Source: Defluviimonas salinarum (GTDB taxonomy: Bacteria > Pseudomonadota > Alphaproteobacteria > Rhodobacterales > Rhodobacteraceae). Taken from it: 64,000 bases of DNA. This document shows, one piece after another, positions 1 to 10,316 of the stretch. Position 1 is the stretch's first letter. Each line of letters opens with the position of its first letter. The translations under genes and the position numbers were made by a program. A model generated the notes under the pieces. It saw only the letters and a list, made by a program, of their open reading frames with translations, made no database searches and was not told the DNA's origin. The stretch spans positions 1-64,000 of the forward strand of contig NZ_JAPDOG010000015.1 of NCBI RefSeq assembly GCF_026013545.1. Direction: 5' to 3'.

Positions 1-1118
1 CGGGCCGGGGCCGGCGCGGGCTGGGCAGCGCGAACCGGGGCCGGTTCACGCTGCATCTGCGGCTGCGGCGCGGGCGCGGCCTCGGGCTCGACCGCCTGCG
101 GCAGCGGCTCGGCAAGGCGGCGGCGCGGCGCCGGCATTTCGACTTGCGACATCGAGGCGTCGATGCCGGTGGCGACGACCGACACCCGCATCACGCCCTC
201 CATCGTATCGTCGAGCGTGGAACCGACGATGATGTTGGCGTCCGGATCGACTTCCTCGCGGATCCGGTTCGCGGCCTCGTCGAGTTCGAAGAGCGTGAGG
301 TCCGAGCCGCCGGTGATGTTGATCAGGACGCCTTTCGCGCCCTTGAGGCTGATTTCGTCCAGAAGCGGGTTGGCGATCGCCTTTTCGGCGGCCTGGATCG
401 CGCGGTCCTCGCCCGAGGCCTCGCCCGTGCCCATCATCGCCTTGCCCATCTCGTCCATCACCGAGCGGACGTCGGCGAAGTCGAGGTTGATCAGGCCCGG
501 CCGCACCATGAGGTCGGTGACTCCCTTGACGCCCTGGTAGAGCACGTCGTCCGCCATCGCGAAGGCCTCGGTGAAGGTGGTCTTCTCGTTGGCGAGGCGA
601 AAGAGGTTCTGGTTCGGGATGATGATCAGCGTGTCGACGACCTTCTGGAGGGCCTCGATGCCCTCGTCGGCCTGGCGCATCCGCTTCGCGCCCTCGAACT
701 GGAACGGCTTGGTCACGACGCCGACGGTCAGCACGCCAAGCTCGCGCGCGGCCTGGGCGATGATCGGCGCAGCGCCGGTACCGGTTCCGCCGCCCATGCC
801 GGCGGTGATGAAGCACATGTGCGCGCCCGCGAGATGGTCGACGATCTCCTCGATCGTCTCCTCGGCGGCGGCGGCGCCGACCGAGGGACGGGCTCCGGCA
901 CCGAGGCCCTCGGTCACCTTGATACCCATCTGGATACGGGCATTGGAATGGCTCTGAGCCAGCGCCTGAGCGTCGGTGTTCGCGACGACGAACTCCACGC
1001 CGTCGAGTTCCTTCACGATCATGTTGTTGACCGCGTTGCCACCGGCCCCGCCAACGCCAAACACCGTGATCCGCGGCTTAAGCTCTTCGCGATCGCTCAT
1101 CGTCAAGTTCAATGCCAT
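1..1118 (-). CDS. ftsZ: Cell division GTPase FtsZ (3' end outside window)
   Basis: FtsZ polymerises into the Z ring at mid-cell and hydrolyses GTP. The 372 visible residues open with [20 protein letters not shown], followed by the nucleotide-binding [10 protein letters not shown] stretch (about 21-30) and the tubulin signature GGGTGTG (about 109-115). The globular domain continues to about residue 320 and is followed by a proline/alanine/glutamine-rich linker that leaves the window, so the C-terminal peptide that binds FtsA is not seen. The ATG at 1118 matches the usual N-terminus of rhodobacterial FtsZ; a second in-frame ATG lies six codons inside. It is the last gene of the dcw run, separated from ftsA by 172 bases that may hold its own promoter. 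Confidence 0.98.
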   Translation of the reverse strand, partial: MALNLTMSDREELKPRITVFGVGGAGGNAVNNMIVKELDGVEFVVANTDAQALAQSHSNARIQMGIKVTEGLGAGARPSVGAAAAEETIEEIVDHLAGAHMCFITAGMGGGTGTGAAPIIAQAARELGVLTVGVVTKPFQFEGAKRMRQADEGIEALQKVVDTLIIIPNQNLFRLANEKTTFTEAFAMADDVLYQGVKGVTDLMVRPGLINLDFADVRSVMDEMGKAMMGTGEASGEDRAIQAAEKAIANPLLDEISLKGAKGVLINITGGSDLTLFELDEAANRIREEVDPDANIIVGSTLDDTMEGVMRVSVVATGIDASMSQVEMPAPRRRLAEPLPQAVEPEAAPAPQPQMQREPAPVRAAQPAPAPA

Positions 1119-1206
1119 TTGTTTATCCGCCTGTCATGTCCCCGGCCCGAACGGCCGCTTTTTCCGCATTAGTGCGATTTTAGTCACAGAATCCCCCGAG
1201 GTCACC

Positions 1207-1237
1207 AAAAAAACGCCCAGTAACCACAAAATCTGGG
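1207..1237 (-). terminator. Possible attenuator between ftsA and ftsZ
   Basis: Read on the minus strand, a CCCAG (1237-1233) and CTGGG (1220-1216) stem with a 12-base loop is followed after two bases by seven T residues (1213-1207). The stem is only 5 bp, so it would be a weak terminator or pause site. It lies in the 172-base gap between the ftsA stop and the ftsZ start. A second small hairpin, CGGCA-N3-TGCCG, sits nearer ftsA at 1259-1271. Confidence 0.35.
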
Positions 1238-1290
1238 GGTATCCGATTTTGGTTTGAGCGGCATTTTGCCGACCTCTCAGGATCTTGCGG

Positions 1291-2622
1291 TTACCAGTTG
1301 TCTTTAAACCATTTCATCGCCCGCCGCAGCGACCGCGCCGGGTAGCGCTCCGCGGGAATCTCGAAGTCCCACCACTCGTCCTGGGGATGCGCAGCGAAGA
1401 GGCAGAGCCCCACGGTCGAGGCGAACGCCGCCCCTGTCGCCGCCTGCGGCAGCCCCTGAACCCGCAGCGGCCGGCCGAGTCGCACGTTCTGTCCGAGGAT
1501 CTTCGCGGCCAGCATGTCGAGCCCCGGAATCTGGCTCGCGCCCCCGGTCAGCACAATCTGCTGGCTCGGCAGCTGGTCGAACCCGGCGGCGTCGAGCACC
1601 GCGCGCACCTCTTCGAGGATCTCTTCGACGCGGGGCCGCATGATGCCGATCAGCTCGGTGCGGCTCACCTGCCGGCGGTCCTTTTCCCAATCGCCGCAAT
1701 CGGCACCGATCTCGATCATCTCGCGGTCGTCCATGCCGGTGGCATGGACCCCGCCGTGGATCGTCTTGATCCGTTCCGCGGTCGCGAGCGGCACCTGCAG
1801 GCCCTTGGAGATATCCGAGGTAACATGGTCACCGCCGAGCCGCACGCTCTCGGCGAAGATCATGTGCTTCTTGATGAAGATCGAGAGCCCGGTCGCGCCG
1901 CCGCCCATGTCGATGCAGGCCGCGCCCAGTTCCTGCTCGTCCTCGACGAGACTCGCGAGGCCCGAAACATAGGCCGACGACGCCAGCCCCGCGATCTCCA
2001 GATCGCAGCGCTTGATGCAGTATAGCAGGTTCTGGACGGCGTTCGTGTCGATCGTCAGAAGATGCATGTCGGCGGCGAGACGGTTGCCGACATGGCCACG
2101 CGGATCGCGAAGGCCGGAGCGATGATCGATCGCGAAGTTCACCGGATGGGCGTGCAGCACCTCGCGGCCCTGGCCGAAATCCGGCACGTCGCAGGCGGCG
2201 AGCACCCGCGCGACGTCCTGCTCGCTGACCTGGCCGTCGGCAAGCTCGATCTCGCCCGCGAGCCCGTAGCTGCGCGGCCGGGCACCCGAGAAACAGGCGA
2301 TGACATGGTCGACGCGCGTCTGCGCCATCTTCTGCGCCGCCTGCACCGCGGTGCGGATCGCGCGCTCGGTCTCGGCCATCGCGTCGACCTCGCCGAAGCG
2401 CACCCCGCGCGAGCGGGTCGTCGCCGCGCCGATCACCCGGAACTGCGACTGCCCGGCGAGCGAGCCGAGCCCGTCCTCGCGCGCCTCCTCGGTGTTCTCG
2501 AAGCGCAGGACCAAGCAGGCGATCTTCGACGTACCGACGTCGAGGATCGCGACAACACCACGCTGCATCGCGGCGCGGCGCATGTGCCGCATCGCGCGCT
2601 GGGACTGGTAAAGATCGGTCAT
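1291..2622 (-). CDS. ftsA: Cell division protein FtsA
   Basis: FtsA is the actin-like protein that tethers FtsZ filaments to the inner membrane. The 443-residue product has the phosphate-1 motif AILDVGTSKIA (about 25-35), the phosphate-2 motif IDMGGGATGLSIF and the adenosine motif VLTGGASQIPG. It ends in a short amphipathic segment (RSLRRAMKWFKDNW), the expected membrane-targeting helix. Length and motif order are normal for alphaproteobacteria. The start ATG overlaps the ftsQ stop by 4 bases (ATGA), so translation is probably coupled to ftsQ. Confidence 0.97.
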   Translation of the reverse strand: MTDLYQSQRAMRHMRRAAMQRGVVAILDVGTSKIACLVLRFENTEEAREDGLGSLAGQSQFRVIGAATTRSRGVRFGEVDAMAETERAIRTAVQAAQKMAQTRVDHVIACFSGARPRSYGLAGEIELADGQVSEQDVARVLAACDVPDFGQGREVLHAHPVNFAIDHRSGLRDPRGHVGNRLAADMHLLTIDTNAVQNLLYCIKRCDLEIAGLASSAYVSGLASLVEDEQELGAACIDMGGGATGLSIFIKKHMIFAESVRLGGDHVTSDISKGLQVPLATAERIKTIHGGVHATGMDDREMIEIGADCGDWEKDRRQVSRTELIGIMRPRVEEILEEVRAVLDAAGFDQLPSQQIVLTGGASQIPGLDMLAAKILGQNVRLGRPLRVQGLPQAATGAAFASTVGLCLFAAHPQDEWWDFEIPAERYPARSLRRAMKWFKDNW

Positions 2623-3521
2623 TGCCCTGTCACCTTCGTCTCGAGCCCTGTGAGGTTTTCGGTTTCCGTGCCCATCGCGGCCAGGCGGACCGTCGGGCGG
2701 TTTCTGTTGCGCATGTCGACGGCGACGAGCGCACGGCCGAACATGTCCTCGGCCTCGTCGAGCGCAATCACCCGCTGCACGGCCGGTACCGGCGCTTCTT
2801 CCGGCAGGAGGATGCGCTGGTCGCGGTCCAGAACGATGTCCCAGCGCCGCTCGCCCATCCAGACGAGGCCGCGGATCCGGTCGCCGATCGGCCGTGCCGC
2901 GCGCAGGATCTCCAGCGCCTCGCCGACACGGTCGTCGGCACCCATCCCGGCGATCACCGGCAGGTCAGGCCGCGCGGTACGGTCGAGAAGCGTCGCCACC
3001 CGGTGCCCGGTCGCGTCAAGCATCTCGAGCCCGGTGGCATTGCGCCAGAGCACCGCCGGCTGGCGCTCGACGACGGTGATCTGCAGGACGCCGCCCTTGC
3101 GGACATGCAGTTCGGCCGAGGCGACCGCGTCGATCTGCTCGATCGTCGCCCGCAACGCCGCAAGATCGAGCCGGAAGGACGAGACCGGAAGCGTCACCGG
3201 CAGCATCGCCCGGATCGCCTTCGCGACCGGTTCGGAGGCGCCGTCGATCGCCATCAGGGTGACCATGAATTCCGGCCGCTCCTCGATGCTGCGTCTTAGC
3301 TCGGCGAAACTCTCCCCGATCGCCGCGCGGCGGCCTTCGTTGGCCAGATATCCGCCGACGACGACCACGCAGAGCGCCACCGGCACGCCGACGCGCATCG
3401 CGACCCGGAACATCGGCGTCAGCCAGAGCCGTTCGATCCGGAAGGCAAGCCGTGAAGGTGCCGGATCCCGCCGCAGACCGTGCTCGCCGTGGCGCACTTC
3501 GGGAGCCCTCAGCGGTCGCAT
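2619..3521 (-). CDS. ftsQ: Cell division protein FtsQ
   Basis: FtsQ is a bitopic divisome protein linking early cytoplasmic and late periplasmic components. The 300-residue reading has an N-terminal cytoplasmic part, one membrane helix at about 36-58 ([19 protein letters not shown]) and a periplasmic POTRA-like domain. That domain includes an LRKxG-type strand region ([20 protein letters not shown]). I chose the ATG at 3521 ([10 protein letters not shown]) because it lies 12 bases inside the end of ddl, while the longer open frame upstream is only the shadow of ddl. Confidence 0.93.
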   Translation of the reverse strand: MRPLRAPEVRHGEHGLRRDPAPSRLAFRIERLWLTPMFRVAMRVGVPVALCVVVVGGYLANEGRRAAIGESFAELRRSIEERPEFMVTLMAIDGASEPVAKAIRAMLPVTLPVSSFRLDLAALRATIEQIDAVASAELHVRKGGVLQITVVERQPAVLWRNATGLEMLDATGHRVATLLDRTARPDLPVIAGMGADDRVGEALEILRAARPIGDRIRGLVWMGERRWDIVLDRDQRILLPEEAPVPAVQRVIALDEAEDMFGRALVAVDMRNRNRPTVRLAAMGTETENLTGLETKVTGQ

Positions 3522-4432
3522 GAGGCATCCTCCACGATCCAGGCGCAGAGTTGGGAAAACGACATTCCCTCGGCCGCCGCCTGTTCGGGCGAAAGCGAGG
3601 TCGGCGTCATGCCGGGCTGGGTATTCGTCTCGAGAATGTAGAGCCCGTCGATCCCGCGGCTGTCGTCCCAGCGAAAGTCGCTGCGGCTCAGCCCGCGGCA
3701 GCCGAGCGCGCTGTGTGCGCGCAGGGCGTAGTCGCGCGCGGCGTCCGCTATCTCGGCCGGGATCTCGGCCGGGCAGGTGTGGCTCGATCCGCCGGGCGCG
3801 TATTTCGCATGGTAGTCGTACCAACCCGAGGTATGGATCTCGGTCACGCACATTGCGCGGTCGCCGAGAACCGAGACGGTGAGCTCCCGCCCCGGCACAT
3901 AGGTCTCGACCATCGCGGTCTCGGGCATCTCTTCGCCCAGCTGCGGCGGCGTGTTGGCGTCCTTCGAGACGATGTAGACCCCGACCGAGGAGCCTTCGGC
4001 ATTCGGCTTCACGACGTAAGGGGGCGCCATGACGTGGCGCGCCATCACCTCGGCTTTCGGGGCGAGCAGGCTTTCGACGACCGGCAGCCCGGCGGCGCGG
4101 AAGACGGTCTTCGCGCGGGTCTTGTCCATCGCCAGCGCCGAGGCGAGCACGCCGGAATGGGTATAGCGCAGCCCGAGCCATTCGAGCATGCCCTGGACGC
4201 GGCCATCCTCGCCCCAGCGGCCGTGGAGCGCGTTGAAACAGACATCGGGGGAGAGTGCTGCAAGGCGCGCGGCAAGGTCGCGGCCAGCGTCGACCTCGAC
4301 GACCTCATATCCCGCCTCCCTCAGGGCGTTGGCGCATTCGCGCCCGCTCACGAGCGACACTTCCCGCTCCGCGGAAAGTCCACCCATCAGTACCGCCACT
4401 TTGGGGGCTGCCCTGCTCGACCTGCCCGCCAC
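3509..4432 (-). CDS. ddl: D-alanine--D-alanine ligase
   Basis: This ATP-grasp enzyme joins two D-alanines for the peptidoglycan stem peptide. Both family signatures are present: [12 protein letters not shown] near the N-terminus and [15 protein letters not shown] near the C-terminus, with EGSSVGV and the [12 protein letters not shown] loop between. I chose GTG at 4432, preceded by GAGG five bases upstream, which gives 307 residues, the normal length. An ATG at 4507 would add 25 poorly conserved residues and overlap murB by 29 bases. The 3' end overlaps ftsQ by 13 bases. Confidence 0.94.
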   Translation of the reverse strand: MAGRSSRAAPKVAVLMGGLSAEREVSLVSGRECANALREAGYEVVEVDAGRDLAARLAALSPDVCFNALHGRWGEDGRVQGMLEWLGLRYTHSGVLASALAMDKTRAKTVFRAAGLPVVESLLAPKAEVMARHVMAPPYVVKPNAEGSSVGVYIVSKDANTPPQLGEEMPETAMVETYVPGRELTVSVLGDRAMCVTEIHTSGWYDYHAKYAPGGSSHTCPAEIPAEIADAARDYALRAHSALGCRGLSRSDFRWDDSRGIDGLYILETNTQPGMTPTSLSPEQAAAEGMSFSQLCAWIVEDASCDR

Positions 4433-4478
4433 TTCTGCCTCATCCGGGTCCGTTTTCGGACTCCGCTTTCTTCGTTGG

Positions 4479-5417
4479 TCACGCGTCCGTATCAGGCCGG
4501 ACGTCACCTATACGCATGATTTCCCACTGTAACGTCAAACCGCTGATTTGGAAAACCCTTTTTCTGACTTCCTCGCCCAGCCCCTCGAGATCGGCTGCCG
4601 TCGCGCCGCCTGCGTTGATGAGGAAGTTCGGGTGCTTCTCGCTCATCTGCGCGCCGCCGCGCCGCGCGCCCCGGAGCCCGGCCTCGTCGATCAGCTTCCA
4701 GGCCTTGAGGTCGTGCACGTCATCGGCGCGCCCGGTCGAGGAAAACCCGGCCGGGTTGCGGAAGGTCGAGCCTGCTGAGCGGTCCTTGACCGGCTGGGTC
4801 GCGTCGCGACGTGCGAGCTGCTCCTCCATCTTCGCGGCGAGTGCCTCGGGTTCGGCGCGCGCGCCCCGGAACACCGCCCCGGTGATCACCGCGCCCTCGG
4901 GCAGGTCCGAATGGCGGTAACCGAAACCCATCGCCTCGGCGGAAAGCCGGGTGGTACTGCCGTCGCGCAGGATCGCGGTCGCCTCCACGAAATGGTCGGC
5001 GACGTAGGAGCCATAGCAGCCGGCGTTCATCCGGACCGCGCCGCCGATGGCGCCGGGGATGGTCCTGAGGAAGGTCAGGTCGATGCCCGCCTCCGCCGCC
5101 TTCCGCGCGACATGGGCGTCGAGTGCGGCCGCCCCCGCCCGCACCAGCCAGTCCTCGACCGAAATCTCGGAAAATCCACGGCCGAGCCGGATCACCACGC
5201 CGCGGATACCGCCGTCGCGCACGATGAGGTTGGAGCCGACCCCCATCGGAAAGACCGGAACCTCGGGATCGAGTGCGGCGAGGAAGGCGGAGAGATCCTT
5301 GGCATCGGCGGGCTGGAAAAGCCAGTCCGCCGGCCCGCCGACGCGAAGCCAGGTGAGGTCGGCCAGGGGCCGGTTCGGCGTGAGCGAGCCGCGCACGGGG
5401 GGCAGGTCATGTGTCAT
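4479..5417 (-). CDS. murB: UDP-N-acetylenolpyruvoylglucosamine reductase MurB
   Basis: MurB is the FAD-dependent reductase that converts UDP-GlcNAc-enolpyruvate to UDP-MurNAc with NADPH. The 312-residue product shows the FAD-binding [15 protein letters not shown], the [19 protein letters not shown] loop, the AGSTFRNP segment with the active-site serine, and the [11 protein letters not shown]-terminal stretch. The ATG at 5417 ([10 protein letters not shown]) is preferred to one 12 codons upstream because the extra residues are arginine/alanine-rich and unlike the family. Confidence 0.95.
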   Translation of the reverse strand: MTHDLPPVRGSLTPNRPLADLTWLRVGGPADWLFQPADAKDLSAFLAALDPEVPVFPMGVGSNLIVRDGGIRGVVIRLGRGFSEISVEDWLVRAGAAALDAHVARKAAEAGIDLTFLRTIPGAIGGAVRMNAGCYGSYVADHFVEATAILRDGSTTRLSAEAMGFGYRHSDLPEGAVITGAVFRGARAEPEALAAKMEEQLARRDATQPVKDRSAGSTFRNPAGFSSTGRADDVHDLKAWKLIDEAGLRGARRGGAQMSEKHPNFLINAGGATAADLEGLGEEVRKRVFQISGLTLQWEIMRIGDVRPDTDA

Positions 5418-5474
5418 GGCAGCCGTGCTAGAGCGAGCGGCCGCGCGCCGCAAGCCCCGGCCTTTCGGCGTGCC

Positions 5475-5723
5475 TCAATTCGCGGTCTTGCGCCTCAGCC
5501 AGCGCCAGAGGTGGATCAGCGGCCAGCGCAGGATCGACGTCCCTGCCCCGAGCACGATCAGCCCGACCCAGGGTCCGTTCTGGTAGGTCACCCAGCCGAC
5601 GATTGGGATCCCGACTGTGATCAGCACATAGGCTGCGCGCCAGTGGCGGTCTCGCGACGGAATGAGCGCGACCACAGTCGCGACGATCGCCCAGAGGGCG
5701 GCGAGAAGCAAAGATGTATTCAC
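5475..5723 (-). CDS. DUF2484 family small membrane protein, copy B
   Basis: This is an 82-residue hydrophobic protein with two or three predicted membrane helices (about 4-20, 31-46 and 51-65) ending in a basic tail (RWLRRKTAN). It resembles the DUF2484 proteins that rhodobacteria carry between murC and murB. No function is known. Its start overlaps the stop of the neighbouring copy by 4 bases, so the two are translationally coupled. Its place inside the cell-wall operon suggests an envelope role, which is inference only. Confidence 0.8.
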   Translation of the reverse strand: MNTSLLLAALWAIVATVVALIPSRDRHWRAAYVLITVGIPIVGWVTYQNGPWVGLIVLGAGTSILRWPLIHLWRWLRRKTAN

Positions 5724-5986
5724 GGCTCCCTCCCTTCCCCGTCAGGTGCCACCCTCTCCATGATCCTTTTGAGAAGATAACGCAAGGGTTTGCGGAACAT
5801 AGAGACGACTGCGACCAGTGCCGCGACCGCGATCCAGGGAGAAGTGTCGGCCGCCAGCCAGACGACCAGAGTCGCCGCCGCGACGAGCAGCAGGAGCCCC
5901 GGAAGGATCTGGTACCGCATCGGCAGGAAGGCCACGCCGGTCGCGACCAGAACCCACAGGCAGGCGAGTGGAACCGCGAGGCTCAT
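5720..5986 (-). CDS. DUF2484 family small membrane protein, copy A
   Basis: This 88-residue protein begins MSLAVPLACLWVLVATGVAF and has three likely membrane segments followed by a basic C-terminus (KPLRYLLKRIMERVAPDGEG). It looks like a diverged paralogue of the next gene downstream: both share a W-V/I-V-A-T-x-V-A-F/L-x-P core near the N-terminus and a basic end after W/FRKPLRYLL or RWPLIHLW. The ATG at 5986 is preferred over one 13 codons upstream because the hydrophobic helix then starts at once, as in copy B. Function unknown. Confidence 0.8.
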   Translation of the reverse strand: MSLAVPLACLWVLVATGVAFLPMRYQILPGLLLLVAAATLVVWLAADTSPWIAVAALVAVVSMFRKPLRYLLKRIMERVAPDGEGREP

Positions 5987-6031
5987 GGCCTCTCCTCGGA
6001 CCGGGAAACGTTCCGGCGCACGCACACCGCC

Positions 6032-7453
6032 TTAGCCCTTGAGCCGCGCCGGAAGCGCGTTCGCCCAGGCCGAGATCGTTCCCGCGCCAAGGCAGACCAC
6101 CATGTCGCCGGGGCGCGCCTGTTCGCGCACCAGCCGCTCCAGGTCTTCTTCGCTGAGGATCGCGCGGGCATGGCGGTGGCCGTGGGCGATGAGCCCGGCC
6201 ACGAGGTCGTCGCGGCTCGCGCCGGGGATCGGATCCTCGCCGGCGGCATAGACCTCGGCGATGGCGACGACGTCAGCCTCGTTGAAACAGGTGCAGAAAT
6301 CGTCGAAGAGCGAGGACAGGCGCGAGTAGCGGTGCGGCTGATGGACGGCGATGACGCGGCCCTTCGTGGCCTGCCGCGCGGCCTTGAGAACCGCGGCGAT
6401 CTCCACCGGGTGGTGGCCGTAATCGTCGATGATCGTCACCCCGCCCAGCACCTCGCCGACCTTGGTGAAGCGGCGGTTGACGCCGCCGAAGGCCGCGAGC
6501 GCGTCGCGGATCTCGTCCTTCTTCATGCCGAGATGGCGCGCCACCGCGACCGCGGCCAGCGCGTTCGAGACGTTGTGGTCGCCCGGCATCGGCAGCGTGC
6601 AGCCCTCGATGACCGAGGGGTTGCCGTCCTCGTCGGAACCCTCGCCCTGAAGTGCGACGTCGAAATGCGCGACGCCTGCCTCGTAGGTCAGGTTGACTGC
6701 CCGCACATCGGCCTGGGCGTTGAAGCCGAAGGTGACGATGCGCCGATCGGTTACCCGGCCCACCAGCGCCTGCACTTCGGGATGGTCGGTGCAGCAGACC
6801 GCGACGCCGTAGAACGGGATGTTCGAGACGAAATCGTAAAAGCCCTGGCGCAGCCGGTCGAAGTCGCCCCAGTGCTCCATATGCTCGGGGTCGATGTTGG
6901 TGACGATGGCGATCGTCGCCGGCAGGCGGTTGAAGGAGCCGTCGCTCTCGTCGGCCTCAACCACCATCCACTCGCCGGCTCCGGCGCGGGCGTTCGAGCC
7001 ATAGGCGTGGATGATGCCACCGTTGATCACCGTGGGGTCGAAGCCGCCCTTGTCGAGCAGCGTCGCCACCATCGTCGTCGTCGTGGTCTTGCCATGTGTC
7101 CCGGCGATCGCGACGTTGGAGCGGAGCCGCATCAGCTCCGCCAGCATCTCGGCCCGCCGCACGACCGGCAGGCCCCGCTTGCGCGCCTCCTCAAGCTCGG
7201 GGTTGCCCTTCTTGATCGCCGAGGAGATCACCACGACCGCCGCCTCGCCAATGTTCTCGGCCCGCTGGCCCTCGAAGAAGGTGGCCCCCAGCCGCTCCAG
7301 CCGCTCGGTGATCTTCGAGGCCTTCGCGTCGGAACCCTGCACCGGATAGCCCAAGGTGATCAGCACCTCGGCGATCCCCGACATGCCGATGCCGCCGATG
7401 CCGACGAAGTGGATGGGCCCGAGTTCGCCGGGCAGTTTGGTGGCGGCGTTCAT
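6032..7453 (-). CDS. murC: UDP-N-acetylmuramate--L-alanine ligase MurC
   Basis: MurC adds L-alanine to UDP-MurNAc in the cytoplasm, using ATP. The 473-residue protein has the N-terminal Rossmann motif [12 protein letters not shown], the ATP-binding [17 protein letters not shown], the central domain with EADESDGSF and [11 protein letters not shown], and the C-terminal [10 protein letters not shown] and HQPHRYSR motifs. Length is typical. The start ATG overlaps the murG stop (ATGA), and it is followed at 46 bases by the DUF2484 pair. Confidence 0.97.
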   Translation of the reverse strand: MNAATKLPGELGPIHFVGIGGIGMSGIAEVLITLGYPVQGSDAKASKITERLERLGATFFEGQRAENIGEAAVVVISSAIKKGNPELEEARKRGLPVVRRAEMLAELMRLRSNVAIAGTHGKTTTTTMVATLLDKGGFDPTVINGGIIHAYGSNARAGAGEWMVVEADESDGSFNRLPATIAIVTNIDPEHMEHWGDFDRLRQGFYDFVSNIPFYGVAVCCTDHPEVQALVGRVTDRRIVTFGFNAQADVRAVNLTYEAGVAHFDVALQGEGSDEDGNPSVIEGCTLPMPGDHNVSNALAAVAVARHLGMKKDEIRDALAAFGGVNRRFTKVGEVLGGVTIIDDYGHHPVEIAAVLKAARQATKGRVIAVHQPHRYSRLSSLFDDFCTCFNEADVVAIAEVYAAGEDPIPGASRDDLVAGLIAHGHRHARAILSEEDLERLVREQARPGDMVVCLGAGTISAWANALPARLKG

Positions 7454-8553
7454 GTCGTCTCTTTCGCTGTCAGGGCCTCGACCATCTCGACGAGACGGCC
7501 GGTGGCGTCGGGGATGCCGTAATCGAGCGCGGCGTGAGCCATGCGCCTCGCGGCATCGGGGTTTTCCAGGATCGCGGCGACATGCCCTGCCAGCGTGGCC
7601 GCGTCAAGCCGTGATTCCGGGATGAGGATCGCCGCCTCGGCCTCGACCATGCCATGCGCGTTCGCGGTCTGGTGGTCGCCCGCCGCCGCCGCGAAGGGCA
7701 CGAGGATCGCCGGGCGGCCGATCACCGCGATATCGGCGACCGACGAGGCGCCGGAGCGCGAGATCACCAGTTGCGCCTCGGACAGCCGGCGCGGCACGTC
7801 GGCGAAGAAGGGTGCGACCTCGGCCCCGATCCCGGCCCCGGCATAGGCGGCCTCGACCCGCTCGACATCCTCGGGCCGGGCCTGATGCGCCACCCGGAGG
7901 TGCGCCCGCAATCCTTCGGGAAGTGCCGCCAGCGCGGCCGGTACAACATCCGACAGGATCCGCGCGCCCTGACTGCCGCCGATCACGAGAAGGCTCATCG
8001 GGTAGTCGCCCGGCGGGATATAGGGCGCCCCGGCGCGTTCCAGCACGGCGGCGCGGGCCGGATTGCCGGTGTGGACCGCCGCAACCCCGTCCGGCACGTC
8101 GGTCGGCCAGGTGCCGCAGGCTACCGTCCGCACCCAGCGGCGCGCCGCGAAGATCCGGTTGACCCGGCCGAGCACGCCGTTCTGCTCGTGCACCATGCGC
8201 GGCAGCCGGAGAAGCACCGCCGCCGCGAGCGCCGGGATCGACGGATAGCCGCCGAAGCCGACGACAACGGCCGGCCGGTCACGCCGCAGCGCGAGGTAGG
8301 CCCCGAGGATGCCCGCGCCAATCCGGAACGGCACCGCGAGCTTCGCCAGCGCCCCGCCCCGCGCGAAGGTGGCCGAGGCGACCTCCTCGACCGTCACCGC
8401 CTTCGGGAAACCGCCGGCATAGCGCGCGCCGCGCGCATCGGTCGAAAGCTTCACCCGCCAGCCGCGCGCGACCATCTCCTCGGCGAGAGCCTGGGCAGGA
8501 AACATGTGGCCGCCGGTCCCACCGGCGGCGATCAGGAGAAGGGGCGGCGGCAT
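7450..8553 (-). CDS. murG: Lipid I N-acetylglucosaminyltransferase MurG
   Basis: MurG is a peripheral membrane GT28 enzyme that transfers GlcNAc to lipid I to make lipid II. The 367-residue product begins [20 protein letters not shown], containing the GGTGGH signature, and has the second-domain GGSQGARIL loop and the [10 protein letters not shown] and [15 protein letters not shown] donor-binding motifs. The ATG at 8553 shares its first base with the ftsW stop (TGATG), an arrangement that usually means coupled translation. Confidence 0.97.
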   Translation of the reverse strand: MPPPLLLIAAGGTGGHMFPAQALAEEMVARGWRVKLSTDARGARYAGGFPKAVTVEEVASATFARGGALAKLAVPFRIGAGILGAYLALRRDRPAVVVGFGGYPSIPALAAAVLLRLPRMVHEQNGVLGRVNRIFAARRWVRTVACGTWPTDVPDGVAAVHTGNPARAAVLERAGAPYIPPGDYPMSLLVIGGSQGARILSDVVPAALAALPEGLRAHLRVAHQARPEDVERVEAAYAGAGIGAEVAPFFADVPRRLSEAQLVISRSGASSVADIAVIGRPAILVPFAAAAGDHQTANAHGMVEAEAAILIPESRLDAATLAGHVAAILENPDAARRMAHAALDYGIPDATGRLVEMVEALTAKETT

Positions 8554-9719
8554 CAGCGGCCCCGCTTGATCAGGTAGTCCTCGATCCGGCCCTGCGGCCG
8601 CGACCGGGTGAAGGCGAGGAGCATGCCGAGCGCGATCCCGCTCGCGATCACCGACGATCCGCCGTAGCTCACGAACGGCAGCGTCATGCCCTTTGCTGGC
8701 AGGAGCCGCACCGCAACGCCCATGTTGATCAGCGCCTGCACTCCGAAGGCGCAGGCGAGCCCGGTCCCGGCAAGCCGGATGAAGGGATCGCGTTCCCGCA
8801 TCAGCCGGAAGAGCGAACGCGCCGTGATCGCGGCGTAAAGCGCGATAACGACGAGGACGAGGACGAGCCCGTATTCCTCGGCTGCAACTGCGATGATGAA
8901 ATCGGTATGGGCGTCGGGCAGCGACCACTTCACAGTGCCCTCTCCGACGCCGACGCCGAAGAAGCCGCCCTCCTGGATCGCGTTCGTGGCATAGCCGATC
9001 TGGGTCCGGGGGTCGATCTCGGCCGAGAGGAACCCGTCGATGCGGCGGGCGAAATGCTCGGACGCGTCATAGGCGACGACGCCGCCCGCGACGACGAGCC
9101 CACCGATCACGGTCAGCAGCATGAAGGACGCGCCGGCGACGAAATACATCACGCCCCAAGCGAAGAGCACGAGGCAAGCCTGACCGAAATCCGGCTGCAG
9201 TGCGAGGAACGTCACGATGATCAGCGTCAGGACGAACGAATAGAACCGCCCCGGCGGGCCGTTGATCTCCTGCGCCGCCGCCATCAGCCAGGCGGCCATG
9301 ATCACGAAGCCGGGCTTGAGAAACTCGGACGGCTGGAAGCTCGCAAAGCCGAGCGAATACCAGCGCACCGCGCCCTTGCCGAAGTCGGTGCCGAACACCG
9401 GCAGCAGCATGAGCGCCACCAAGGCGCCGAGGAAGCCGATCACGCCGAGCCGCCGCACCACGTCCGGCGACAGCATCGAGGTGAACATCATCGCGGCGAG
9501 CGCCATGAAGCCGAAGAACGCCTGCCGGGAGACGTAGTAGAACGGGTCGAGCCCGTTCTTTTCCGCGAGCGGCACCGAGGCGGCAAGACCGAGGAGAAGG
9601 CCGATCCCGAACAGGATCATCACGCCCGAGAGCGACCATTTGTCGATGGTGCGCCACCAGCGCGGAAGAACCGGCTCCCCAGCCCGCGCGGGCATGGAGC
9701 CATAGACCATCTCAGTCAT
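8553..9719 (-). CDS. ftsW: Septal SEDS glycosyltransferase FtsW
   Basis: FtsW polymerises lipid II at the septum together with FtsI. The 388 residues form a polytopic membrane protein of about ten helices, with the long periplasmic loop containing [23 protein letters not shown] and the C-terminal [14 protein letters not shown] motif typical of SEDS proteins. A cytoplasmic N-terminus of about 25 residues comes first; starting at the fourth codon (also ATG) is possible. It is followed by murG with a 1-base overlap. The next gene upstream is the unrelated GFA gene. Confidence 0.95.
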   Translation of the reverse strand: MTEMVYGSMPARAGEPVLPRWWRTIDKWSLSGVMILFGIGLLLGLAASVPLAEKNGLDPFYYVSRQAFFGFMALAAMMFTSMLSPDVVRRLGVIGFLGALVALMLLPVFGTDFGKGAVRWYSLGFASFQPSEFLKPGFVIMAAWLMAAAQEINGPPGRFYSFVLTLIIVTFLALQPDFGQACLVLFAWGVMYFVAGASFMLLTVIGGLVVAGGVVAYDASEHFARRIDGFLSAEIDPRTQIGYATNAIQEGGFFGVGVGEGTVKWSLPDAHTDFIIAVAAEEYGLVLVLVVIALYAAITARSLFRLMRERDPFIRLAGTGLACAFGVQALINMGVAVRLLPAKGMTLPFVSYGGSSVIASGIALGMLLAFTRSRPQGRIEDYLIKRGR

Positions 9720-9848
9720 GGGATACCGCCTTAACTGCCTCGTACTCGCCCGTTCGCCGGGTCTGGCGGGGATTCTAGCGCGGATGGCGCGGGGACGCTA
9801 GGAAAGATTGGCTGTCTCGGCACGATATGCGCGCCGCCGCCTTGCCGG

Positions 9849-10307
9849 CTATCGGGCCAGCAACGCGCGCCGGCGCGCCTGCGCCGTTTCTGGCCAGCGC
9901 TCTTTCCAGTCATAATATTCGGGCACCGCCGGTACCCCCTCGGGAAGGGCGTACCAGGGCATCTTCGTCGAGGTGAAGATGTGGATGTCGGGCGGGCAGG
10001 CGGCGGGATCCTCCAGCGTCCCGACCCGCACGAAGGAAACCCGGCGCTCGCCTCCGTAATGCGACCAGAGCGCGACATGGCAGTCGGGGCAGCGCAGGAC
10101 GGTCTGGCCCTTTCCGGAATTCGACGGCGTGATCACCTCGACCGGAGCCCCTTCCAGGAGCACGACCCGGTCGCTCTCGATCATCGCGTTGACGGCATGC
10201 GGCCCACCGGTTTCACGCTGGCACCAGGTGCAGTGGCAAGCATGGATGAAGAGCGGCCGGTCGGTCAGCCGATATCGGACCTTTCCACAGGTGCAGCGGC
10301 CATGCAT
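9849..10307 (-). CDS. GFA family (Mss4-like) zinc protein
   Basis: This 152-residue protein is of the glutathione-dependent formaldehyde-activating (GFA) family, a beta fold binding two zinc ions. Zinc ligands are visible: C5 and C7 in RCTCGKV, C24, C26 and C29 in HACHCTWCQRETG, and C73 and C76 in LRCPDCH. Most members have no proven activity, so a true S-hydroxymethylglutathione synthase role should not be assumed. It sits 9 bases downstream of murD and 129 bases upstream of ftsW, an unusual guest in a cell-wall operon. Confidence 0.88.
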   Translation of the reverse strand: MHGRCTCGKVRYRLTDRPLFIHACHCTWCQRETGGPHAVNAMIESDRVVLLEGAPVEVITPSNSGKGQTVLRCPDCHVALWSHYGGERRVSFVRVGTLEDPAACPPDIHIFTSTKMPWYALPEGVPAVPEYYDWKERWPETAQARRRALLAR

Positions 10308-10316
10308 GGCTCCCCC

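Noticed and set aside
1119-1290. CtrA-type site (TTAA-N7-TTAA) before ftsZ
   Set aside because: Looked for because CtrA controls ftsZ in some alphaproteobacteria; no such pair is present in this gap.
2062-3882. 606-codon plus-strand frame opposite ftsA/ftsQ/ddl
   Set aside because: Shadow of three well-supported genes; Arg/Ser/Pro-rich translation with no motif.
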